64,000 nt of DNA from Aerococcus sanguinicola. Its GTDB lineage: Bacteria > Bacillota > Bacilli > Lactobacillales > Aerococcaceae. How positions within the stretch are numbered: the first letter of the stretch is position 1; each line of letters opens with the position of its first letter. The notes below the pieces were generated by a model. It did not search any database. It was not told the origin of the DNA and saw only the letters and a list, made by a program, of their open reading frames with translations. The position numbers were made by a program, and so were the translations under genes. Location: assembly GCF_001543145.1 (NCBI RefSeq), contig NZ_CP014160.1, positions 496,001 through 560,000 of the forward strand, written 5' to 3'. This document shows, in pieces, positions 34,890 through 43,600 of the stretch.

Positions 34890-35100
34890 GGCTGGCTTCT
34901 CAACCCACAATCAAACACCAGGAGTGTGGGTTAGCAGTAAGCAATCCTCAACTAAACATCGGGAGTGTGGATTGAAGACGACTAACCCACAATCAGATCT
35001 CGGCAGTGTGGATTGATCGCGACCAAGCTTCAAACAAACGTCGGGAGTGTGGGTTAAACACAAGCAACCCACACTCACAAGGTCTGAATGTGGATAACTA
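34890..35100. repeat. 41-bp array, type B
   Basis: TGTGG cores at 34925, 34966, 35007, 35048 and 35089, exactly 41 bp apart. CAACCCACAATC-type inverted partners between. Confidence 0.87.
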
Positions 35101-35156
35101 AACTGAGTCCAAGTAAAATACGGCAAAATCCATGATAAAAACATAAAATAAGGATG

Positions 35157-35191
35157 AACAAGCTAGCGAGAGCCTCGCTAGCTTGTTTTCA
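35157..35191 (+). terminator. GCTAGCGA-type terminator between B and C arrays
   Basis: AACAAGCTAGCGAG pairs with CTCGCTAGCTTGTTTTC, followed by ATTAT as at 9263. Confidence 0.87.
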
Positions 35192-35204
35192 TTATGGGAA
35201 GAGA

Positions 35205-35490
35205 GAAGACAGCTTGCCTAGCAGGGGCGACTTGCTAATGCTGGCCCTGTTCACAACTTGGTGCGATTCGACTTGCTAATTGGAGCTTCGTTTGAAAGTT
35301 GGCGCAACGCTACTTGCTAAGCAGAGCCTCATTTGAAAGTTGGCGCGACCCTACTTGCTAAGCAGCGTTCCGTTTGCGAGTTGACACAGCCCTACCTGCT
35401 AACGGAGGCCTCCTTTGAAAGTGCGCCACCGCCTAGTCACAAACTAGGCCGCCATTTGAAAGTTCGCCCCCTTCTACAAGTAGACGCCAC
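35205..35490. repeat. 41-bp array, type C
   Basis: CTTGCTAA cores at 35231, 35272, 35313 and 35354, and a degenerate CCTGCTAA at 35395, all 41 bp apart. GTTTGAAAGTTGG-type inverted partners lie between. Two decayed units follow. Confidence 0.85.
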
Positions 35491-35535
35491 AAAAAGAGAT
35501 CACGAGATCAAAAGTAACCGCGAGACAACAACGAG

Positions 35536-35569
35536 AAAACCAGCAGAGCCACTCTTCTGCTGGTTTTTT
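35536..35569 (-). terminator. Bidirectional terminator before the cyclase gene end
   Basis: AAAACCAGCAGA pairs with TCTGCTGGTTTTTT; A and T tracts on both sides. Confidence 0.82.
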
Positions 35570-35596
35570 CCATAGATTTAATTAGAATCCTTCAAG

Positions 35597-36340
35597 CTAG
35601 GCTTCCTCATCCAGGACCGCAATGACTTCGGCTGGGAAGGCGACGGCGTCCTTGATATGAGGGGCATTGATCATAATCACACCGCCCACTGCAGGGACTT
35701 GGTCCAAGTTGGCCATGACTTCGACTTGAAACTTGTTTTCATTGAGCCAGAAGCGCTGGGCGACCAGGTCACCGGCAGCGGCGGCTTCAGGGCCGGCATC
35801 AGTATTCAAAGTTTCGTGCCCAATGGCGGTGACTTGCCGGTCGCGGCTCAAGTATTCCAAAGCTGCCACAGACCAGCCCGGCGTCACTTCGACTCCCTCC
35901 GCATCGGTATTGGTGAAGGCTTCCTGGGAATAAATCCGCTTGTACCAGCCAGAAGAGAAGGCAACAAAGGCCCCGGCCGGAATATCGCCATAGCGGTCTT
36001 CGAAGGCCTTGATATCGTCCACTGTCACCGCATAACCTGGCTCGGCTGCGACCTTATCTTCCAGGTGGAGGACATAGAGGGGCAGGTAGCGCTCCTTCTG
36101 AGGAATGTCCGCCATGATCCGGCCGCCCGCCATGAAGTGGGCCGGCGCGTCAATGTGGGTCCCGTGGGAAGTTCCCAGGGTGTATTCCCGGTTGTCTGAC
36201 CCCGTCTCCTCCAAGGTCGTCAGCACCCGCTCTTCTAAGGGGTTGAAGGCCTGGTAGATGGCCATGTCTTCGGTCACTTCATGGGTCAGGTTGACCCATT
36301 TTTTTGCTTTTAAGGCTGCGAGTAGTTCATGTGTTGTCAT
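35597..36340 (-). CDS. Cyclase-family protein (kynurenine formamidase-like)
   Basis: A 247-aa metal-dependent hydrolase of the cyclase/KynB superfamily. The metal motif HGTHIDAPAHF (HxGTHxDxPxH) is intact at about residue 60-70, and a later AIGHETLNTD matches the second conserved site. Kynurenine formamidase is the best-known activity, but many members act on other amides or lactones. It overlaps the stop of the upstream DUF4256 gene by one base (TAATG), so the two are translationally coupled. Confidence 0.85.
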   Translation of the reverse strand: MTTHELLAALKAKKWVNLTHEVTEDMAIYQAFNPLEERVLTTLEETGSDNREYTLGTSHGTHIDAPAHFMAGGRIMADIPQKERYLPLYVLHLEDKVAAEPGYAVTVDDIKAFEDRYGDIPAGAFVAFSSGWYKRIYSQEAFTNTDAEGVEVTPGWSVAALEYLSRDRQVTAIGHETLNTDAGPEAAAAGDLVAQRFWLNENKFQVEVMANLDQVPAVGGVIMINAPHIKDAVAFPAEVIAVLDEEA

Positions 36341-36900
36341 TAATTTTTCTCCTCCTTATCACGATCAGGCATGACAAAATAAGAGCGGAAGCCCCGCGAT
36401 TTGTAATAGGCCTCTGCCCCACTATGGTAAAGAAAAGTCTGACCATAGCGGTTATCTCCAAAAAAGGCGCCGCCTAATTCACGCACGGGTTCTGTCGTCT
36501 TCAGCCAAGAAGAAGTCTTTAAGTCAAAGGGTTTTAGAAATTGCAAGGTCATATACATATCGATTGGCATCAAGCAGGTCCCCATGTCCTGGCACATCTC
36601 CTCGACACTCGTCTCAGGTGGAAACTTCTTCCGCCCCAAGCGTGCCTCCCGGTCATAACAGACACTCCGCCGGCCTTCCGGACTCTCCGGACTCATATCC
36701 GCAAAAAAGGCCCGCCTAAAAGGTTCGCAGGCGATCAAATCCGGTTCACCGCCCGTCTCTTCCATAGCAAGGAGGCTCTCTACAAGGTCTTCCCTGCCCT
36801 CTAAACAAGCCAGCACATCCTCCCAAGTCCAATCCGGATGGCGGTCGAGATGCCCCTCAAAGCGTTCCGCCACTGACTTCAAACGCTCATTCAAATCCAT
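36340..36900 (-). CDS. DUF4256 family protein
   Basis: A 186-aa cytoplasmic protein matching the DUF4256 pattern: an N-terminal RFEGHLDRHPDWTWEDVLA region, then MEETGGEPDLI, a central YDREARLGRKKFPP segment and a C-terminal RELGGAFFGDNRYG(Q)TFLYHSGAEAYY part. Function unknown. The ATG at 36900 follows AAAGGAGAG; the frame stays open to 36954 without one. Operon with the cyclase gene downstream. Confidence 0.85.
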   Translation of the reverse strand: MDLNERLKSVAERFEGHLDRHPDWTWEDVLACLEGREDLVESLLAMEETGGEPDLIACEPFRRAFFADMSPESPEGRRSVCYDREARLGRKKFPPETSVEEMCQDMGTCLMPIDMYMTLQFLKPFDLKTSSWLKTTEPVRELGGAFFGDNRYGQTFLYHSGAEAYYKSRGFRSYFVMPDRDKEEKN

Positions 36901-36980
36901 AAGCAACTCTCCTTTCTCTATTATTAAGCCTAGAATAACATGTTTTAGCCCCAAAACTTAGCCAGGCGACCTGACCCACA

Positions 36981-37016
36981 AAAAAGCGCACCAAGATGAT
37001 CTTGATGCGCTCTAAT
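36981..37016 (-). terminator. Terminator of the adhesin gene
   Basis: On the minus strand GCGCATCAAGAT pairs with ATCTTGGTGCGC followed by TTTTTTG. It lies 60 bp after the distal TAA that would end the full-length adhesin. Confidence 0.88.
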
Positions 37017-37075
37017 TTGTCTTTGATCAGCAAATTTAGCCGCTAAAATCGAGTCTCACTTAATTCTTCAACCGA

Positions 37076-37555
37076 TTAAGCTTTTTTCTTCTTAGTAGAG
37101 AAAGCCACAAGCCCTAGTCCAAGCATCAGGGTCAGTACGGCAGGGTGGAAGCGGCTGGCGCTATCCTCTGACCCAGTCGCTGGCAATTGAGTCAATGGCG
37201 TATAGGCCTCGGCTTGTCCAACTGCTGGATCTGCTGCTGTCAGGACTGTCACTTGGTCTGCGTTGAGCTTGACTGCTTCGGGCTTGGTGTTTTGACGTGT
37301 TTCTTCGGATGAAGGAACTTTCTCTACAGAACTTGGATCTTTGTGACCTGGTTTGGGATTTTCAGGAATGGAATGATCCTTGTCCTTCAGTTTGTCATGG
37401 TCAGCAGTTTCTGGATCCTTGGACGGTAATTTATCCTTATCTGAGTTTTGAGGATCTTTGCCATCGTTTTGAGGATCTTTATGACCTGATTCTGGCTCTT
37501 TCGGATCTTTAGACTGGTCCTTATTGCCTTGTGGATTTTGAGGATCCTTAGACTG
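37076..37555 (-). pseudogene. Detached C-terminal wall anchor of the adhesin (LPATG)
   Basis: Continues in exactly the same frame after the adhesin stop at 37556-37558. It encodes 159 residues: further KDQSKDPQNP-like repeat, a Lys/Asp/Pro-rich spacer, then LPATGSEDS (LPATG at 37172-37186), a hydrophobic helix (FHPAVLTLMLGLGLVAF) and the tail STKKKKA. This is a complete sortase A signal. No start codon with a ribosome site lies in it, so it is expressed only by readthrough or after loss of the upstream stop. A terminator follows directly, as for an intact gene end. Confidence 0.9.
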
Positions 37556-37690
37556 TTACTTGCCACCCTGTGGATTTTGAGGGTCCTTAGACTGGTCCTT
37601 GTCGCCTTGTGGATTTTGAGGGTCCTTAGACTGATCTTTACCGCCTTGTGGATCTTGCGGATCTTTCGATTGGTCCTTGTCGCCTTGTGG
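37500..37690 (-). repeat. 39-bp tandem repeat in the adhesin gene
   Basis: AGACTG markers at 37511, 37550, 37589 and 37628 are 39 bp apart. Each unit encodes 13 residues of the type DQSKDPQNPQG(D/G/N)K. The unit at 37550 carries TAA where neighbours have the Asp codon GAC. Confidence 0.9.
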
Positions 37691-40600
37691 ATCTTTCGGT
37701 CCTTCCGGCTGCTTGTTGCCATCTTCTGGATCTTTTGGCCCTTGAGGATCTAGCTTGCCGCCATTCGAATCAGAAGTTGGGTTTTCCGTCTTGCCGCAGC
37801 CGACTTCAACTATCATCTTGCGTCCTTCTTGCTTGACGATAGTCTTACCGTCGCGGGTTTCCGTGATCCGTTTTTCACCAGGGTCGACCACCTTGACTTG
37901 GCCAGGCTTGAGGTCTTTGTTGTAAACCACTTCAATACCTGGGCAGTCCTTGATGATTTCCACTGGGACTTCTTTGATCACTTCGACCGGAACTTCCTTA
38001 ATAACCTCAACGGGAACTTCCTTAACCACTTCAACGACTTTTTCGACTGGGACTTCCTTGACGATTTCCACAATCTTCTCAACTGGTACCTCCTTGATCA
38101 ATTGCTTGATGCCGACGCGGATGATCCGCTTTTGTGGTTCGCGGAGGACTTCCTGGTTGATTTTCTTGTCTTGGAGAACGCCGTTAATAATGGCTTGAGT
38201 CACGGTCTCTTTGACTTGGCCTGGCTGACCGGCTTGGACTTCTTCGACCTTGCCTGAATCGAGCTGGTCGTCGTAAATCACTTCCGTCGCAAAAGGCGTC
38301 TCAAGGAAGCTTTCATGGCTGAATTGACCCTCATAGCCCTTGGTCCCTACCTTAACGATATGCTTGGCTGGGGTCACCACTGGCACTTCTTCCGTCACGA
38401 CCTTGCCATCGACTACCTTGTTGACAATTTGGGTCGTCACATGGCCCGGAACGACTTGGACATTTTCTACCTTGCCCTTGTCCAGACTTGGATCATATTC
38501 AAAGATGGTTTCGACAGGGACATCCTTGTGACTTTCATGGCTGTTGCCTGCCACTGGTTTGGTCCCTACTTCAATGATATGGGCTTTCGGTTGGACTGGC
38601 TTGGTAATGGCTTTAGCTAATTCACCATCGGCCTGACCATTCTTAATGGCTTGGGTGTAGGTCACATCATAGGAACCTGGCTGACCTTGTTGGATGAGCT
38701 TGGTCTCACCAGCCTTAAGATTTGGATTCTCACGGACTTCAACCTTGTATGGCACTTCGAAGCGTTCCGTGTGCTTCACTTGACCGGTAAAGTCTTGCTT
38801 GCCGACCTTAATGACTTGGGCAACAGGTTCTTTCGTAACTTTGGACACGGGTTCGCCAACAATTTGAGAATTTTCAATGGAGACAGTCGTTTCCTTGGTC
38901 CCTGGTTGACCTGGCGTCACCACTCGGTACTCACCCTTAGTTAAAGTAGGATCGACTTCAACCTTCACATCAAATGGAATTTCTTCTGTAGACGTATGGC
39001 TGCCATCAGTCTTAGCACCGATGCGGACGATCCGATTTTCAGGAGCGATCACTTCTCGAGTCTCACCGAAGACCTTGTCTGCCAGTGTGCCATTGACGTA
39101 TTTCTGGCTGACATCACGTTCGATTAAACCGACTTTACCTTCTCGTTCAACCACTTCTTCGCCAGCTTTCAGGCTTGGGTCAAGTTTATATTCGGTCTTA
39201 AATGGTGCCAAGCTTTGTTCGGTATGTTTGAATTCACCGCTGTAGTCCTTGGTGCCCACCACAATGACTTGTTTGGCTGGGGTCAGCACTTCTTCGGTTG
39301 TGGTTTCGATTTGGCCAGTCTGAGGGTTAAAGACGTTCTTAATCTTAGTTTCAAGCTTGCCAGGAGTGTAGGCTCCTTTCTCAACGACGCCCTTGTCCTT
39401 GGTATTGTCGTAAACGTATTCAATCTCAGCAGGAACTTCCTTGACTCTCGTTTCAGCATTTTCCGGTGCCTTGGTACCGACCTTGATGATATGGGTCTTC
39501 GGTTCGGTGCGGGCAATTTCTTCCGCCTTCAGCTGACCATCAGCTGCCCCATTCTTAATGGCTTGGCTATACTTGGTAGTCTTAGATCCATTTTCACCCT
39601 TTTGAACTTCTTGAATTTCGAAGAGTGGGAGATTTGGATCTTCTTGGATTTCCACCTTGAATGGGAGGGTTTCCGTGACATTATGGGACACTTCGCCCGT
39701 GAAGTCTTGGTCGCCCACCTTGATGACTTGGGTAACAGGTTCTTTAATGACCTTGCTAGAAGCTGTGCCCACCACTTGAGAGTTTTCGATCTTCACAGTG
39801 GTTTCCTTAGTCCCTGGTTCACCTGGTGTGACCACTTGGTAGTCACCCTTAGGCAAGCTTGGATCAACTTCAACCTTGACCGCAAATGGGATTTCTTCTG
39901 TAGAAGTGTGAGTGCCGTCAGTCATTGAACCAATGCGGACAATTCGGTCTTGCGGTGTCATCACTTCTTCGGTCGGACCATAAGTCTTCTCACCAAGCTT
40001 GCCATTGACGAAGTCTTGCGTAACTTGACGTTGAATTAGGCCAAATTGACCTTCTTGATCCACGACTTCTTGTCCATGCTTAAGCGTCGGATCCAACTTG
40101 TAGATAGTTCGATATGGGGCAATACTTTGTTCGGTATGTTTGAATTCGCCCGTATAGTCCTTGGTCCCGACGATGATTTGTTGTTTGGCTGGAGTCACGA
40201 TATTTTCAACCGTGTTGACCACTTGGCCGTCGACTACCTTGGAAACCACCTTGCTTTCCGTCTTGCCAGGAGTGACCTGACCGGCTTCAACAAAGCCCTT
40301 GTCCTTGGTATTATCATAGACAAATTCAACTTCAACTGGAACATTTTGTTGGATTGGGGTTTCGGTGCCAGATACTGGCTGGGTGCCGACTTCGATAACT
40401 CGGTTAACTGGGGCCACGCGGTTGGCTTCGGTCTTCACTAAGTCCCCTGCCGCTTGGCCATTCTTGATGGCTTGACTGTATGTCACGTCAACGGAACCTG
40501 GCTTACCTGCTTCAAGGACCTTGGTTTCTCCGGCTTTGACGTTCGGATTGTAGCGGATTTCCACCGTATTCGGTACCGGAACGGTTTCGGTATGGGAAAC

Positions 40601-43600
40601 TTGGCCGGTGAAGTCCTTGTTGCCGACCTTGATTAAAGCGTTGGACGCAGGCGTTTCTTGGGTCACCTTGCCTTGGCCGACCACAGAGTTGGTAATTGGC
40701 CATTCGGTTGTCCGGGAACCGACTGCACCTGGAGTCACGATTTCATACTTGCCGGCTTGGATAGCTGGGTCGTATTCTACCGTGTAGCTAAATGGCAGTT
40801 CTTCGGTGTAAGTATGGATACCTTCTGTCTTCGCCCCCACCTTGATCTTGCGGTTGACTGGCGCCTTGGTTTGAACCGGATCAGAAACCACTTTTTCACC
40901 AGGAAGGCCATTGGTAATAGTTTGGCTTACCGTGGTAGTCGTTTCGCCTAACTGGCCTTTTTGAACTTCAACCACTGCATTTGGAGCCAGACTTGGGTCC
41001 ACTTCAACTTCGGTTTCAAAAGGCAGGACATTGGTGTATTCGTGGCTGAATTCGCCGTTATAGCCTTGGGTCCCCACAATAATCTTCTTATTGACAGGCG
41101 CCTTGGTTTCAGTTGTAGTCGTGGTGCCTGGAGTGACCGTGCCATCTGCAGCAGTCACTGGGGTGGTCTTGCTTTCTTCACCTGGGACCCCTGTATTTGG
41201 CACAACTTCGACCGTACCAGCTGGCTTCGTCGCGTCGTATTCGATTTCCACGTCGAATGGTTTTTGGCTGGTGGTCGTCACAGTGGTAGAGCCAGTTAAA
41301 GGCTTGGTGCCGACACGAATAATGTGTTCTTGAGGGGCGCTTTCCGCTTTGACAGTTGAAGTCAGGGCGCCATCCGTTGCCCCATTCTTGATGGCTTGTG
41401 TATAAGTCGTGGTCTTAGACCCTGGAACCCCTTCTTGGTCCACATGGTAGGTGCCCTTGTCTAGGGTTGGGTCTTCAACGACCTTGACTGGGAATGGCAC
41501 TTTTTCAGTGACATCGTGGCTAACTTCGCCGGTAAAGTCTTGGTCACCCACTAAAACAACCGCATTGCTTGCTTGTTCATTGATAGTAGGTTCAGAAGTA
41601 GCAGTTACTTGGGAGTTTTCGATGGTCAGGGTCTTGGTCTGACTGCCTGGCTTACCAGGATTTGCGACCTTGTATTCGCCCTTCTTAAGTGATGGGTCAG
41701 TCTTCACTTCCACTTGGAATGGAATTGGCTCGGTCACTTGGTAGCTACCGTTAGACTTAGCCCCAATGCGAACAACACGTTTGACCGGATCTTTGCTTTG
41801 GACACTTTGTCCTGGTGTCGAAGCCGTCACCTGACCATTCTGGATGGTGTGGGTAGTTGTGGTGGTCTTCTCACCTAGAGCTCCTGGGTTTTCAACCACT
41901 TCTTTACCGGGTTCAAGGGTATTGTCGACAATGTATTCCGTTTCAAATGGAATCGGATCCTTGTCCACCGTTTCAAAGCTGCCCGTGTAGTCTTTTTGTC
42001 CCACCTTGATCAGCGCATTGACTGGGGCTACCGTTTCAACGACCGGTTCGCCCACGACCTTGGAGTTCTCGATGGTCCAGGTCTTCTTGTTAGAACCCGC
42101 TTGTCCTGGGATCACGACCTTGTAGTTTTCGGTCGCATCAGGATAGTTCTTATAGAAATTCGGATCGAATTCCACCGTGTACTTGAATGGGATTTCATCG
42201 GTATCGACAACCGTGCCGGTAGTCTTGGTGCCAACTTTGACTTTCTTAGGTTGAGCTGGTGTTGTGGTGGCCTTAGTGATATTAACCGCACCTGTTTGTG
42301 GGTCTCTGGTCGTCTTCACAGTCACTACGCCGTCTTGGCCTTCCTCAACCACAACCGGTTCAGCAGTTGGTTCCATATTTGGATCTACTTCGATTTCAAC
42401 AGGTCGAGGGATCGCCACAGTTTCTTCAACCGGTTTAACCCCAACCTTGACTAAACGGTCTTGCTTTTCTTCGACGGTTTCGGTCCGTTTGCGGAAAAGT
42501 TGGTCGCCTGCTGTAAATTGGCCAGTGGCAGGGTCAACCAGACCTTTTTGCCCGTTGATGACGTCCTGTTCGAAGATGGTCCGTTCCTTGCCAGCCTTAC
42601 CTGGAGTCACCACTTGGATGGTTCCTGCAGGCAGAGTTTCATCATATTCTTCTTTAGTTTCATAAGGAATCAATTTGTCATCGGTATCGGTAACGGTTGT
42701 CTTGTATTTCGGACGGGCGATAAATTGGGCTTTGACTTCTTCTGTAATAGGTTCATTTGTAACTTCATCTGTTCCATAATTAGCTCTGACGTTAACATAT
42801 AGGTTTTCGCCACCTATAATCTCAACATCTTCCGGTACCATCGCAGTTACTACCCCTGACGTTGAATCGATTTGAACATTTGACCAGACATTCCCAGCAC
42901 TATCTACATATTGCCCTGGCTGGAGTGTTTGGATATTGCCTTGCTTATCTTTATATTGCCCGGCTGGCAATGGAATGCCTTGTTCATCTTTATAAACTGG
43001 CTGAGCCAATTCAAAGGATAGCGGTCGGCGTTTTTTATCATTTTTAGGTATTTCAGGTTTGTTCTTTAAGACATCTCCCTGATAACCTACCTCCGCATGG
43101 TATTCCGGCCGGTTATTATCCGAATCTTGAACGACAAAATGGAACCAGTGGAGGTCTGTTGAACCATTAGTATAAGTATAGGTAATTGGAATAGCAATGA
43201 ACTCTCCAGCCTTGGCTCCTTTTGGCGCTTTAACTGTAAATTGAGAGATATCATTGGGATTGGTCGTAATCTCCCAACCTTCAGCTTCTGCTTTTTTGAT
43301 GAAATCTGGATCAATGACACCATCAGCGAAGCCTTGTTCGTCCGCCTTTATCATCTCCTTACCAGTTTTGCGATTAGGCTCGGTATCTGGATTAATATTC
43401 TGATCATCTATCACCATGATTTTGGCTTCGCCAGGTTTAATTTCGGTGAGCTTATCGTCCTTATGTTCAAGTTTCTTATCGAACTTTTGCTCGTAATATC
43501 TTGTATCATCAAGGTTGATCGTGATATGACCTAGGTCGTTGTAATTGTCATAACGGGCGATACCTTGCTTGTCGATTTCGACATCCTTGCCGTTATGCTT

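Noticed and set aside
37387..37722. Minus-strand frame overlapping the adhesin stop, suggesting a frameshift
   Set aside because: Its Lys/Ile/Arg-rich product is an out-of-frame reading of the 39-bp repeats. The true frame continues unchanged past the TAA, so no frameshift is needed.
37829..42802. Many plus-strand open frames opposite the adhesin
   Set aside because: They mirror the G5 repeats and have Trp/Phe/Asp-rich or Thr/Ser-rich composition typical of antisense reading; none has a ribosome site.
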